Source: Ligustrum vulgare (lineage: Eukaryota; Streptophyta; Magnoliopsida; Lamiales; Oleaceae). From it: a stretch of 64,000 bases of DNA. The notes below the pieces were generated by a model. That model saw only the letters and a program-made list of their open reading frames with translations. It had not been told where the DNA came from and made no database searches. The translations under genes were made by a program, and so were the position numbers. Position 1 is the first letter of the stretch. Every line of letters starts with the position of its first letter. Positions 22,396 through 35,200 of the stretch are shown one piece after another. The stretch lies in the NCBI GenBank assembly GCA_963555705.1, contig OY743168.1, forward strand, positions 97,318,925 through 97,382,924, given 5' to 3'.

Positions 22396-22844
22396 CTAGT
22401 GGATGTCCGTGCGTTGCACGTGCTCACATCCCCTTTTTGTATATCTTAGAGAAAATATTTAACACGAATGTGAAGTACAACTTAGAAACAGATGATTGGG
22501 TAGAAATTATAAAAAGTAGAAAATATGAAGTATTCAAGTCTCTGTATTGCATGATTGGTTTAAAACACGTGACGTGTGATCCAAATTGAAACCAAGTACA
22601 AAAGGAAAATAAATGTTTACAATTAGAAGTAGCAGTAAAAATAAAAGAAATACGTATAAATAGAAAAACAGGTGAAGATAGAAGGATTTCATAAATTGGA
22701 GGTAAGTTCAACTACAGAAGGAAATTGGTAATAAATAAAATAAAAGCTCCAAACATGAAATCAAGTCCTTTTTTCTACACAAATGCACAATAAAAGCTCT
22801 TTACCGTATATTTTTATAACAAAGAAATGCTTACGATTATGTGC

Positions 22845-22927
22845 ATTATCTACAGCGAAAACATAGTTTGCCATCTTGAGACTGTGTGAAGCAGATAGAC
22901 CACCACAAATAACCATAGCATTGGGCT
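22845..22927 (-). pseudogene. Exon-like fragment, unknown gene
   Basis: On the minus strand a pyrimidine-rich tract ending CAG precedes an open segment starting PNAMVICGGLSASHSLKM and continuing to DNAHN. A GTAAGC donor follows. I do not recognise the family. Intact splice-like borders and lack of neighbouring exons suit a gene fragment captured by the surrounding Helitron. Confidence 0.4.
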
Positions 22928-23324
22928 GAAAGAAGCGACAACATATCAAGTTAGGTAAGCAATATTTGGTGCATTATATTCTTTTTCATCCAGGCACAAT
23001 AAATCATACGTGATTCTAACAACTACTTTAAAGTCCTCTTCCAATGATCTTTTACTACTATTATGATAATTAAATGTATAGACATATTGCTTGAAGTTTA
23101 AATATTCATACTACTTTTTCTTTTAAAGCCACTTGATTTTATTACTATTATAATATAATTAATTAACGTACAGGTGCAATGCTCAAAATTTAAACCATCT
23201 TAATACCTTTTTGTTTTAGATAATGTGTGCTAAATTAACGTCTGCAGATGTATACATGAAGTTTTAGCGATCAACAATTGGCCTTCACTTACATTGATGT
23301 CTCTGAGCAATGCTCCAAAATTAA

Positions 23325-23536
23325 AGCACTCTTCTCTTTACTGTTTTAAGATCGTTTTCTGTTTTTATTTTCGAAAATACTAAAAACGCATTCTATTTAC
23401 CATTTTCGAAAACGCATTTTGAAAAACCAAAAAAAAAATTGTACACAAAACTCAAAATGTCCAAAATCTCGTTTTGGGCGTTTTGAGTATATTTCAATAA
23501 AAAAATGTTCAAAACGCGAAAAACGTGTTTTGGGAT

Positions 23537-23577
<41 letters not shown>

Positions 23578-24220
23578 GAATTTTTCTAGCTTGAAATTAA
23601 GCTTAAAATAAAGATTTTATTATTATTTTTATTTTATTTTTTTATAGAGAATTATTCTAACTTGGAACTAAGTCTATTTTTTTTATTATTATTTTTTTAT
23701 TATTTTTTTATTTTTTTGAGAATGAAACTAAGTCAAAAATAAAGTTTTATTGAATTCAATATCAAAATTACAAAAAAAAAAAATTTAGTCGGAATTCTTG
23801 TTGTTATATTTCAAAAAATGCCTTGATAAATGGATTGGGTGATTTTGAAAGAACTTGCATTTTCTGGATTTTAATAGAAGCGGAACTTCCTTAAATTCCA
23901 AACCTGATCAAGTTGTATTAATATAGACTCTTAGTGCTCATATTAGTGTGTTACAGATAACCATATTTTCAGTGTATTGTGAAAGGAAATTTGAGTTTGA
24001 GTCAGTAGTATTCTGCAAGCAAATTAATTAAAAATAGTTTAAGTATATTCTGCAAAATTTCAAATAAAATGTGTTTTCCAGCTTTTTATTTTCAAAAACA
24101 ATTTTCAGAAATGACAAACCAAACGCGTTTTCAGCAAATTTGAAAACAAAAATAAAAACAAGAAATATAAAACATTTTCGAAAATAAAAATACAAAATAA
24201 AATAAAAACAGAACGTCGCT
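23325..24220. mobile_element. Tourist-like (PIF/Harbinger-type) non-autonomous element 2
   Basis: It is flanked by TAA at 23322-23324 and 24221-24223. The left end AGCACTCTTCTCTTTACTG and right end (read inward) AGCGACGTTCTGTTTTTAT fit the termini of the elements at 3827-4686 and 30433-31563. The interior matches element 1 in reverse orientation (shared GACTCTTA, TGATCAAG/CTTGGTCA and TTAATTAAAAATAG stretches). A poly-T run lies at 23541-23571. It is nested in the Helitron 22396-26941. Confidence 0.75.
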
Positions 24221-24589
24221 TAAATCTCTCATCTCCTTCGACAACTGAATGATGAGAAAATCTAGCATGGCAACACAGTCATAAAATTTCAAATGGACCT
24301 GCATTGGTTCATGATTATAAAAACAATTAAAGCTAAAAATTTAAACAATAATTTGTATTCTCTTCCAGGCAGCCTACTATACAGCTCCATCCTTTACAGA
24401 AAATCTGAACTTAAGCAGTTGCCAGTCACCTCATTGTGCACATATCTTGTGAGGTTGGGGATTGTTTTCTTTTCTCCGAAGAATAAAGGTGGTTTGCTCA
24501 ACTGCATTCAATTTCTAGTAGCATTTAGCTGATTGTCAACTAATAACTCTTTAATTGTTCTAAATTATTGGATAATTTGAAAGCGAAAA

Positions 24590-24893
24590 AAAAAAGAATG
24601 ATGCAAAAGGATTTATCTCAATCTCGAGAATACCTTGTTCGTTATCACAGATAATGGCTCTAATCGCAGTAATATCATACCATTGTATCTCAATCTTAAT
24701 TTTGAGTGCCCCAGCCAACACTTCCCAAACAATTTTGTGTTTCTCATAGTATAATTTAGTTGTCAAACAGCCTTCATCCTCAGAAATCCATTGCTCGCAT
24801 TTGAAAAGCACGTTAAAAAATGCGATTCTGACTATAGAAATTGTTGTGAATAAGAAGCAGTGCACAAGAGTTGTTATACCTGCCAATTTCCAA
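24590..24893 (-). pseudogene. Fragment of a plant-specific uncharacterised gene
   Basis: The minus-strand open segment includes YYEKHKIVWEVLAGALK and IEIQWYDITAI, ending near DNEQGILEIE. This combination is familiar from a conserved plant-only protein family in which a VWEFL/LKxKIEIQW block precedes an L-E-I-E strand and a P-Q-P-R-K-H motif. The PQPRKH motif and all other exons are missing. The segment starts after a CAG acceptor (near 24893) and runs into AT-rich sequence, so it is a truncated copy inside the Helitron. The family assignment is from memory and unverified. Confidence 0.5.
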
Positions 24894-26514
24894 TTCTAAG
24901 TAAAATTGCAGGGAATTTAGTAGCCTTTCATTTATATGGACATTTTGTTTTAGGACTATGTCTTCCTAATTTGGGATTGCTCTCTGATGAACAATCTTTG
25001 CTCCTCCATTGGAATAACTTCATATCTAGTAAATTCAAAAAAGATGGCGCCTTTCACAGTTTCGAAAAGGGTATAAATTGGACCTTATAAACATTAAATA
25101 AAACAAATGGGCCTCACACAAAGCAAGAGCCTGGGAGTTACTATTTCAAAACAGTTTCTTTTATCTACAAATGAACCTCATCTTGAATATATATTGCAAG
25201 TTCATTAATGACTTAGAAGATAAGGACTAAAGGTAGAACACTGAATCATGTCATCCCATATACCCTCCCTCCACAATTCCCTCTATACGATCCTTCTTTA
25301 AGGAGGATTTCTTGTTGGCTTTAGAAAAATTTAACCTATAAACCATAAGTAAAACATCAAAAATCATTGCAGGTGGAGTGACCCGTTGACCATATTGATG
25401 AATAAAGTAATGTGAAGAAATCTAGGCAACATTAGCAAAATAGCAGCAATCGAAAAAAACAAAGTAGTATAACAAATAGATTGAAAAATTGCTTCGAGAT
25501 GTAATGTGACACAATTGGTTTAATAAAAATAAAAAAGTAGAAAAAAGAAAAAACATGCAGACAAGAAGCAAAATTCCTAGAAAAATAAATATAGTTCTTG
25601 GAATGTGAAAAATATAATGAGAAAAATGAAATATGGACTCTCATATATCTCCTTCAATTACCATAATCATCAACACCAATTTCTTGTATTGCAGGGTGAG
25701 TGAGCTCGATGCTTAGAAGAAGAAATGTATAATGGGTTAAAATATGGACCAATGTTGTTACATATAAGTTATTGGGGATTAGAAAAGCTTGTATTAGAGA
25801 ACAAAACCCAAATTCAACAAAATCTGTTGTGCTCCCTAGAACTAAAACTAACTGCAGGTTTGAAGCCTTTTTTTTGTACATTACCTGGATTGATTCTTTC
25901 AAACCTTCACCTTCATCCTAAACTAGATATTGCACAATTCTACAAACATAAGAATCAAAATAATATTTGGCATGTTTCAGAAAAATGATCTAGCTATTTA
26001 ATTACCTGCCTTATTGCACATTTGCACCAAGTGTTTGAGCCTCTTTTCTGTGTTTCTGTACAAGAGAAAAATCCCAGGTTCAAGAATTTTTCTATTACCA
26101 AATAAAACAATTTACAAATTTAAAAGAAATGAGTATTATATCAAATTAACATACATGTACTGCATCTGGTTACGAGAAATCTACTAAAGAGAAAAGAGAA
26201 CCAAGTTCTAACAGCAGAGAAGTTTATATTGAACATAAAGTAATTAACTGAGTAATGTAAATGGTATTAATGAATGAGATTAATATAATAATAGATAAAT
26301 CTTCGACAGATTCGTCCGAGGCTGCATCGAAAAATAACACAATCAAATTCAAAGCAGTGATTAAAAATAAAAATCAAATCACAAACATCAAAAATAAAAC
26401 TTACAGTCAGAGCTAACATGAAACATTTAACAAAAATAGAATGAACCTGTTTTGTGGAACATTTCTGCATTTTGAGGTAGAACCGGGGTTTTTTTTTTTA
26501 AGAAAGTAAAATTC

Positions 26515-26830
26515 GACGCTACGTAAACTGATGTTCAGTTGGAAAGAGGCGAGAGGGCTATTAAATAGAAGAGATCGAAGAACCATTCAAATTAAAAGAA
26601 AAATCCTAAATCTCCAACCGAAGAAGAGAAGAGCGGCGCCTTTGATTGTGGTCGTCGGTCGATCATAGGGAACAGACGACGGTGTTTTGTGACGAAAATA
26701 AAACTCGATGCTGTGGAAAGAGGCGAGAGTACTCTTGGATAGAAGAGATCGAAGAACCATTCGAAGTAAAAATAAAACCCTAAATGTCCATATGAAGAAG
26801 AGAAGAGTGGCGCTGGAGCCTTTGGTGAAG
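26515..26830. repeat. Two-copy tandem duplication, about 170 bp
   Basis: GGAAAGAGGCGAGAG followed by AGAAGAGATCGAAGAACCATTC and GAAGAAGAGAAGAG occurs at about 26540-26632 and again at about 26714-26810. The copies show several mismatches. It lies near the 5' end of the Helitron and could derive from a captured 5' UTR. Confidence 0.65.
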
Positions 26831-27034
26831 AAATATATCGTATGAAAGAAATGAGCAAGGAATATGACGCATGATTATTCCAGCCTTATGAACAGTTCGT
26901 GAATAGTAAAACGGCTTCTCCTTTTTTTATATAAGTTAGGATTTAGTTGTATGAATATATAGATTAAATGAGTCTAAGAAAAAATAGTTTTGACACATCG
27001 TGTCCTTAGATCATAAATAACTCATGCAATATAG

Positions 27035-27215
27035 CTCTTGTTTAGTTTCCTTTAATTTTTTTTTCTTTTTTCTACATTACTCAATCTCAACCATTCATTA
27101 AAAGTCAAGCCCACAATATTTAGTTTTTCAACTAAATCTCAATCATCCATTCTCCTAAAAATCACTATCCATTTAAAAAAAAACTATTTTTAAACAATAC
27201 CAAACACACATATTA
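27035..27215. mobile_element. Short AT-rich MITE
   Basis: AATCTCAATCATCCATTCTCCTAAAAATCACTATCCATTT and flanks match the piece at 44880-45060 (AATTTCAATCATCAATTCTC, AAAATTACTATTTATTT). The left ends TTGTTTAGTTTCCTTT and TTGTTTGGTATCCTTT are alike, and the right ends AATACCAAACACA are complementary to them. The two copies support one dispersed element. Confidence 0.5.
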
Positions 27216-27829
27216 TGAGCATAATTAATAAATTTTTACATCTTAATTGCATATATTAATCTAAAACATAAATAATTAACATTTGCATAAATTAAAAAGA
27301 ATAGGCATGAAAACATAACAAATACTCAAGAATTATATTAGGGTTCACTACACAAATACAAAACTTGAAGGACCTATATTTTAAGTATCAGGTATTTTAT
27401 AATATATTTTAATAAAATAAAACATATTCTCAAAATCAGGTATTTTCCATGAAGCTGTAGAAATACAATTTGTAATTAATTTCAATTTTATGATCAATTA
27501 CAAATGTAACTAATTAATTACTATTGTAATTTAGTTGTATAGTACAAGTCACTAAAAATTTCATTTATTTTCTTAAAAAAATTAATTGAATTAATTGCAA
27601 ATTGTAATGAAGTTGTAACTTAATTTTAATTTTATAATCAATTATAAATATAACTAATTAATTATTATTCTAAATTAATTTTATTTTGCAAGTCACTCAA
27701 AATCTCATTTTTCTTTCAAAATTAATTGAATTAGTTAGAATTTTTAATGAATTACAGTTTTTAATTAATTAGAATTGTAACTAAATTCAATTGTAATTAG
27801 TTAGGTTTCTTTCTTCATTGTCACCGTCA

Positions 27830-28110
27830 TTCAGCACCCCAGCTTGACAAATAGCACAAATCTTATCGAAGTTCGCATTCTTCGACAATATACCTGTCAT
27901 CTAAATGCACCTTGATTTTGTCATTTTTCATCCCAACATGTCCACCACAAAATGTTAAGAAATAGGGTATTAGATGATGTGTGCTGGTGTAGCTTTCATG
28001 GCCTTTGTATCCCGAATATGCGCCCGTGACGGGTGGTGCGGCTTCTCGGATTTTCAATACTTTCACTGGTTCCCGAACTCTCAGCCGCCTTAACGTAGAT
28101 TTAGGTTTAT
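27830..28110 (-). pseudogene. Unidentified coding-like fragment
   Basis: A minus-strand open stretch contains KVLKIREAAPPVTGAYSG and KVHLDDRYIVEECELR, then a stop. In a shifted frame it continues with a Cys-containing stretch. Composition is more gene-like than its surroundings. I do not recognise the family and see no flanking exons. It may be a remnant of a gene or of retroelement coding sequence. Confidence 0.3.
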
Positions 28111-29400
28111 TCCATCTACCTGATTTTGGACAATATTTTATAAAAACCTTATTTGAATAATTTAAAATTTAAAAGGGAAAAATACATAAGTAAGGTATTT
28201 TAAAATACAAATTTCAAAAATGAGGTCAAACTTTCATAACTTCAAAAATCAGGTTGTAATTAATTAATTAATTAAATTAAAGAAATAAAAATATCTTAAT
28301 AAATATATATATTCGGGTCACAATATTGTTTAATTTCAAGTCACAAAAACAAAAGATAAAAATTTTATGTCACAATATTGTATAATTTCATGTCACAAAA
28401 GAGAAATATTTTAGGTCACAAATTTATTTAATGTCACAAGTCAAATTTTTAAGGTCACAGAAGTTTTTTTAAGGTCACAACTTTAATTTATCTACTCCAC
28501 TTTTGATTTTTATATGTGAATGCTACAGACAAGTAGTTCGTATCATAAGATGATCATCATTTAATATGAGATGGTACATCATGGGATGAACATAGTTTAA
28601 TATAGGATAGTCACTTGCATGTGCAAGTCCTTGGAATCACTTGTGGATGTGATAGTCCCTCAAATCGAAGCGCTTAAGACACTTATGTCCATCGCTTAGA
28701 TTTGATTGAATGGGTCTCAACTCATACTTCCCCGTGAGTCCCTTTTTTACGTTCGAGGTGATTACATTGGGGCCATTTTTGGTTAAAAAATCTAACATGA
28801 GGCAATATGCCTTTAAATGGTAAAGATTTCGTTTGAACAAATCGTAAGATTTATTCTCAAGATTGATCAACGTATTTCATAGGTACCACTTCGCCGGGAT
28901 ACTAATCATCAAGTGACGGAGTCCCTTGCATGAACGTATCTTGTGCTCCAAGCTATGTTATGTCATTCTATCAAGGGGTTTGTCGGATCAAGGCATTGCG
29001 ATAATCATGGACAACTGACCACTTTCATTTCGGTGCAAGTTTAGCAAATCCTTAATAATCGTAACTTGGGACAAATCCTTTTTTATGTTCTACTTGTTTG
29101 CATAGTTTTGCGTTTTCCAACACAACTTCGCAATTTGTTCAATGAAAAGCGTGCATGAAGGAATCATTTCACCTCATGAGTTTAAGAAATCCAATTTACG
29201 CAAAACACGCAGAAGACAATTTGTTTATCGACACTAGTGGTGGAGGTGATCCACGCTTTATGGATTGAGTAAGGATTTTCCAGAGAGATTCTCTACTCCG
29301 CAAGTCCCTAGTGCAGCTTCATCGGTGACTCGATGAGGTCCCCCCCAACTATGCCCTGGGGTCTTTATTCCGGCCTTTTGAGTTAGGTCGAGGGGTTTCC
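28111..29400. other. No gene seen; retroelement-like wreckage
   Basis: Bases 28300-28490 repeat GTCACAA about nine times at irregular spacing. Bases 28600-29400 are less AT-rich. They sit downstream, on the minus strand, of the Gypsy integrase fragment at 29401-29760, so they could be its 3' region, but no LTR is recognised. Confidence 0.35.
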
Positions 29401-29760
29401 TTAAAATTGGACCTTTAATTTTAGAAGTATTAGACCATCTTTTCTCGATATGGAGTCGACGACCCGTGAATCACCCCTTCTTTTGAGGAGGAAAGAAGCT
29501 CTGGGTGAAAACACCCCAATTTGTACTGGACATACTGCCTCTGTCCCATGAGCCAGTGAGAATGGAGTTTCTCCCATGGCAGTGTGCAAGGTAATTCTGA
29601 TTCCCCATAGAACTCATGGAAGTTCATTTACCCAAGTTTCTTCTTCAGGCTGTTTTATAGATTTATCAACCAAGTATACGTCGCCCTCATCTAACAGAAT
29701 ATTCGCTCCGGAGTTAATCAAGGACATCCACTTGGGAATCCCATGTATTCATGCCTTATA
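29401..29760 (-). pseudogene. Gypsy integrase C-terminal fragment
   Basis: The minus-strand pieces ETWVNELP and HTAMGETPFSLAHGTEAVC followed by VQIGVFSPRA match the conserved end of Ty3-gypsy integrase (WVDELP ... TPFSLAYGTEAVIPVEIG). An internal stop and at least one frameshift separate the pieces. RT and RNase H are not found nearby. With the LTR and PBS at 35361-36072 in the same orientation it probably belongs to one rearranged Gypsy element. Confidence 0.75.
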
Positions 29761-30069
29761 GCCTCGTTTGCACGTATTCAGTTTGTTAGTCCGGGGAGGA
29801 TTCCATTGAGTGGCGAAATCCCTTGTTTGTGGGGGGGGGGGGGTTTGCTAAGCTATTCATGTTTACTTGTAATTATACTTTAGAAGTCCCTAGTGAGAAC
29901 TTAGATCAATGACCTTATTCTTTTGTTAACTTGTAACGTGTTACTTCGGCACGACAGGTTCAGGCTAAATCACATTGGCATATTACTTCTTCCATGTTTA
30001 ATCCGGAGACGAGTAGGAAGGGCTCCTATAGCCGTGTCATCTCGACATATAAAAAATTTCAGCATTTTT

Positions 30070-30365
30070 GAAATCATAATTTTGGGCCTCTAAGACCATG
30101 TATCATTCCGTAGACACTTAAGCCGAGACTTATGAATATAAGGTCTTTGAGACCGTGTGTCTTGGAGGCACTTAAGCCGAGCTTAATAATATAGGATCTC
30201 TGAGACCATGTGTAGTGGAGACCTTTAGGCCGAGCATAAATAGGGTCTCTAAGACCGTGTGTCGTGGAGACACTTAAACCGAGGCTTAATAATATAGGGT
30301 CTCTGAGACCATGTGTCCTGGAGATACTTAAGTCGAGGCTTATAAAATATTGTTGTTTGAGTCCT
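30070..30365. repeat. Tandem repeat, about 58-62 bp unit
   Basis: The unit AGACCGTGTGTC-GTGGAGACACTTAAGCCGAG, then CTTAATAATATAGGGTCTCTG, is repeated about five times with substitutions. A matching minus-strand frame shows the repeated peptide THGLRDP. This is a spacer-type repeat of the surrounding Gypsy relic and not a gene. Confidence 0.7.
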
Positions 30366-30432
30366 GCCATGTTGGAACAATAAAGGAGGGCTGCTCCGAA
30401 CCGTTCCGCTTTGGCAATAAGCAAAACTTTTA

Positions 30433-31563
30433 GGCTCCGTTCTCTTTGCTGTTTTGAACCCGTTTTGAGTTTTCGATTTTTTGAAATATCGAAAACGCGT
30501 TCACTTTGCCCATTTTTAAAAACGCGTTTTCCAAAAAAAAAAAAATACAAAGGAAACTCAAAACGAGTTTATTGCGTTTTGAATATTTTGTGTTAAAAAG
30601 TCCAAAACGACCAAAACGCGCGTTTTGGATTTTTTTTCTCTCTTTTTTGTATGTAAGACACTTCTTTCACTTGAATTCTTATATTATTTTGCAATTATAT
30701 ATAAATCCATGTTAAGATTTTTTTTTTTAATAATTTATTTATTTATTATTATTATTATTTTAAATGTGAGACACTTCTTACACTTGAAGTTCTTATGTTA
30801 TTTTGTCATTATATATAGATCTATGTTAAGATTTTTTTTTTTGTAAATTATTATTATTTTTTTTTTTTTGTAAAAGTGAGACACTTCCTTCACTTGAAGT
30901 TCTCATGTTATTTTGTCATTATATATAGATCAATGTTAAGATTTTTTTTTTTTTTTTTAAAAAAAATTTTCTTTTATTTTTGTAAAAGTGAGAAACTTCA
31001 TTCACTTGAAGTTTTTATGTTATTTTGCTATTATATATAGATCCATTTTAAGATATTTTATTTTTGTAAATTTTATTTATTTATTATTATTATTTTTTGT
31101 AAAAGTGAGACACTTCCTTCACTTGAAATTCTTATATTATTTTGCCATTATATAGATCCATGTTAAGATTTTTTTTTTTTTTTTTTGTAATTTTTTATTT
31201 ATTGTGAGATACTTCCTTCACTTGAAGTTCTTATATTATTTTGTCATTATATATAGATCCATGTCAAGATTTTGTTGGTATGAGGTTAAATTTTTGTTTA
31301 GCTAAAACAATATTAATGATGAATTTATTGACATAGAGAACTAACTGATTTATTAGCATTAAAATTAATGTAATTCAACAAATCAATTAATTTTTACATA
31401 TAAAATATCAAAAAATAAATATATCAAAAAATTACAAAGTAAACGCATTTTTCAGTTTTCTATTTTTGAAAACTGTTTTCTAAAATCACAAAGAGAATAT
31501 GTTTTCAGCAATCCCAAAACAAACAACCAAAATCCAAAATCGAAACACAAAGAGAACGGCCCC
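30433..31563. mobile_element. Tourist-like (PIF/Harbinger-type) non-autonomous element 3
   Basis: Termini GGCTCCGTTCTCTTTG and, read inward from the right, GGGGCCGTTCTCTTTG are near-perfect inverted repeats. They are flanked by TTA on both sides (30430-30432 and 31564-31566). Subterminal CGAAAACGCGTT-type motifs link it to the elements at 3827 and 23325. The centre is an expanded tandem array (30645-31270). No transposase is seen. Confidence 0.82.
30645..31270. repeat. Six-copy tandem repeat inside Tourist-like element 3
   Basis: The unit GTGAGACACTTCCTTCACTTGAAGTTCTTATGTTATTTTG, then ATTATATATAGATCCATGTTAAG and a poly-T run, repeats at about 30651, 30767, 30875, 30986, 31104 and 31204. Spacing is about 100-118 bp; poly-T length accounts for most of the variation. 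Confidence 0.8.
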
Positions 31564-31639
31564 TTATTGTTTCACGAGCATTTACGTTGTTGTAACATTT
31601 ATGAGATGTTCGCTCCTCTTTTAGGAGAGGATTTTCCAT

Positions 31640-32215
31640 ATGTGTTCATTTTCAGGAGCTCCCTTTTTTAAGGTTCTCTTCTTCATGAGCCCCTTGTTTA
31701 GGGTTTCCCTTTTCAGGGTGTCCTTCAGGAGTTCTTTGTTCAGGGGGTTCTGGGTGTTCTTTTTCAGGAGTCTCTTGTTCGGGGGGGCTTTTATTCAAGG
31801 GTCCCTTCTTTCAGGGAGTTCCTTCTTCAGGGAGGTCCTTCTTCAGGAATTCCCTCTTTCGGGAGGGGGGGGGGTTCCTTTTTCAGGAGTCCCTTCTTTC
31901 CGGGGGGGTCCTTCTTCAGGAATCCCCTCTTTCAGGGGGGGGGGGGGTTCTTCTTCAGGAATCCCCTCTTTCAGGGAGGTCCTTCTTCAGGAATCCCCTA
32001 TTTCACAGAGGGTTCCTTCTTCAGGAGTCCATTCTTTCAGGGGGGTCCTTCTTCAGGGATCCCCCCCTTTCAGGGAGGTTCCTTCTTCAGGAGGTCCTTC
32101 TTCAAGAATCCCCTCTTTCAAAGGGGGTTCCTTCTTCAGGGCATTTGTTACCAATCTTTCTAAAGAGGTTTCCTTCCTTTTTCGAGGGTTTTTTTTATAG
32201 TATTTCTCCACTCTT
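31640..32215. repeat. Degenerate TTCAGG / CCCTCTTTC repeat tract
   Basis: Short units such as TCCTTCTTCAGGAATCCC and TCTTTCAGGGGGG are tandemly arranged with G-runs of 5-10. The strand asymmetry is strong. The same type of sequence resumes after the small LTR element at 35240-35335, so that element split the tract. A 186-codon frame through it is an artefact. Confidence 0.7.
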
Positions 32216-32228
32216 TTTCAAGAGGTTC

Positions 32229-35200
32229 TGATGTGTTCCGGACCCGCGATAATCGGAGCCATAGCAGGCTTGACAAAAAGTTAAATATTCAAGCCAAATA
32301 AAAGTGCAATCCAGTCAACCATGTCAGAATTAGATGCATAATATGTGTTTTTCGAATAGAAATGGACCACTAAGCAAAACACATGGGCTAAAGCCCTTGA
32401 TCCGACTGATTTTATGGCCAAATTTCATCATTTGGGGCTTCAAAACATCAGGTCAATTATGCAGACGGAAATTAGGATTTTTGCGTATTTTTAGGTTAAA
32501 TTTTGTTTCTAATTATTTGTTTGTCTATTTTAGAATTTTAGTCTAATTAGAATTCTATTTTGAGTCAATTAGCGGCTAGGTTATTTTACTTATTTATATT
32601 CCTTTCCATTCATTGTAATTGAGACTTGAGAATTTGATTTTGATATAAATAGTTTTTATTGAGGATTCAATAAAAGTTATAGGTGAATTCCTATATTTTT
32701 CGAACTTATCAAGAATATTTCTTGTGGCGTTCAAATATCGAACTTATCAAATATTTGCTAGAATATTTGTGGCGTTCAAATCAGAGACTTATCAAGGAGA
32801 TCGGGCGATTCCTTGTGGTGTTTCGAAAGTCGTGGTTCTTTATTCCGCATCGTCGAGCCATCGCGTCGTGAATATCGGTTCATGATTCATCTGTCCATCG
32901 ACAACCTGGGTTCGGAACTTTTCGGCGTTTCTTCCGCGCTTCGAATCTCATCATCTGGTATCAGAGCTGGACTCTGAATTCAGGTTTTTCTATCCAGTTT
33001 GATTTTTATGTTTATCATCGAGTCCCATATAAATCATCCATATCTTGTTGAGTGTTTTGTTTTCAGTTTTTTTTCCGTTCTTTTTGAGTTTGTTGAGTCT
33101 TTAATCCAGAAAATCGTTCTAAAATTTTTTTAAAAGTGTTTGTTTTGCTTAATTCTTATCCAAATTAAGTTCCGTTTGTTTTGTCGCGTTCGTGTCGAAT
33201 TTTCGGATTTATATATATAAAAAAATTATTATTTTCCGAAAATTCATCCTTTGTTCAAAAAAAAAAAAAAAAAAAGTCATTCCAAACTTCATGAACCACT
33301 TTCTTGAGTTTCTTTAAAATTCTTGATATTTATTTCATTCCAAGTCAATAAAAGTCGTTCTTGCTATTTGATGTCTAAATCCTCTTCATTCTTGAATTTT
33401 TTTTAACGTCACATAAGGAATGGATTATGATCCGGGCTCTTTATTCTAAACTAGATGTTATGTGGATCATAAGGGGTACAGTTTGCGATTGATGGAAAGT
33501 GTTTTACTAATTTCGTTAGTAGCACCGTGATTGAAAAATTAGGATTGCCCCTACAACCACACTATAAACCTTATAGGATGACGTGGATTTGGGAATTTCA
33601 AAGTAACCAAACAAGTTCTAGTGCCTATCACCCAGGGAAGGTGTAGTGAGGATGTATGGTGTGATGTAGTGCCATTGAAGTCTTATCATATTTTATTGGA
33701 AAAACCTTGGAGACGTAGGAGGGAGGCTGTTTATGATAAGAGTATGCACATATACAAATTCCTTAAGAAAGGGAAAACATGCGTACTATATGGGTTGACG
33801 TTAGAGGAAGCACTAGAAGATTCAGGGAGGGTAAGGAAGGAGAGTGAAAAGTGGTGTAATAGGAGACATCGTGGGGATAAGGATATTGATAAGAAGGAGG
33901 GAGAGTTGAAATTGAAAATAAATAAACAAACTCCAAAGTTTGATGAGGAGAAGGTGGAGTTGGGTAGCGAGGAAATGATTAAGAATGAAATTGTTGATAA
34001 TGAGGGGAACGAATTAGGAGTTGAGGTGGAAGTTCAAGATTTGGGCGTTGAATTGGAAGATCCACATTTGGGTAGTGATGACTTAGTGCACGAGCATGGT
34101 GAAAAAAGTGTGGAGTTAGGAGATGTGGTTGAGTTTGAAGATGAAAAAATTGAACAAGAAGTTGTAAAAGAGAAAAGAGGCGAAGAGAAGAACCTCGTTG
34201 TTCAAGAAGTGGAGTTGGTGGTGGTTTATCATGAATACAATGATCCATACCTTGTACCTCATGAAGCTAACATGTCCCTCCCCATTTTGTTTAAATCTTT
34301 TTTGCAGGTTAATTACGTTTGGGAGCTTCAACCATACTACATATGGCAAAGGAAGTTCAAGCTCCATCTCTTCCATGTTTGCCAATCAAAGGATTCCAAT
34401 TTATTGAACTCATGGCATGGAAGCAGAAATTTTCCGTTTGATCCAGGAGGTGAAGTGAAACAACAGGAACAAAGCAATGATTCGGGACGAATCATCCTAA
34501 AGAAGGAGGGTATGATGTGTTCCGGACCCTCGACAATCGAAGTTATAGCAGGCTTGACGGAAAAAGTTAAATATTCAAGCCAAATAAAAGTGCAATCCAG
34601 TCAACCATGTCAGAATTAGATGCATAATATGTGTTTTTCGAGTAGAAATGGACCACTAAGCAAAACTCATGGGCTATAGCCCTTGATCCGACTGATTTTA
34701 TGGCCAAATTTCATCATTTAGGGTTTCAAAACAGCAAGTCAATTATGCAGACGGAAATTAGGGTTTTTGCGTATTTTTAGGTTAAATTTTGTTTCTAATT
34801 ATTTGTTTGCCTATTTTAGAATTTTAGTCTAATTAGAATTCTATTTTGAGTCAATTAGCGGCTAGGTTATTTTACTTATTTATATTCCTTTCCATTCATT
34901 GTAATTGAGACTTGAGACTTTGATTTTGATATAAATAGTTTTTATTGAGGATTCAATAAAAGTTATAGGTGGATTCCTATATTTTTCGAACTTATCAAGA
35001 ATATTTCTTGTGGCGTTCAAATACCGAACTTATCAAATATTTGCTAGAATATTTGTGGCGTTCAAATCAGAGACTTATCAAGGAGATCGGGAGATTCCTT
35101 GTGGTGTTTCGAAAGTCGCAGTTCTTTATTCCGCATCGTCGAGCCATCGCGTCGTGAATATCGGGTCATGATTCATCTGTCCATCCACAACCTGAGTTCG

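Larger units (their letters stand above)
22396..26941 (-). mobile_element. Helitron (non-autonomous) with gene fragments
   Basis: The minus-strand 3' end reads ACGTGCAACGCACG, a short hairpin, then GACATCCA and CTAG, followed by T in the flank. This is the Helitron terminus (hairpin about 8 bp before CTRR, inserted between A and T). The minus-strand 5' end begins TCCTAACTTATATAAAAA after an A at 26942, fitting the TC start. The 3' hairpin is shared with the Helitron ending at 41692. No RepHel gene is present. Exon-like segments lie at 22845-22927 and 24590-24893. A Tourist-like element is nested at 23325-24220. Confidence 0.7.

Noticed and set aside
30074..30550. 158-codon frame with repeated THGLRDP
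   Set aside because: Reads through a noncoding tandem repeat and then into the Tourist-like element border.
31640..32200. 186-codon frame rich in Ser, Phe and Gly
   Set aside because: Translation of a low-complexity TTCAGG repeat tract.
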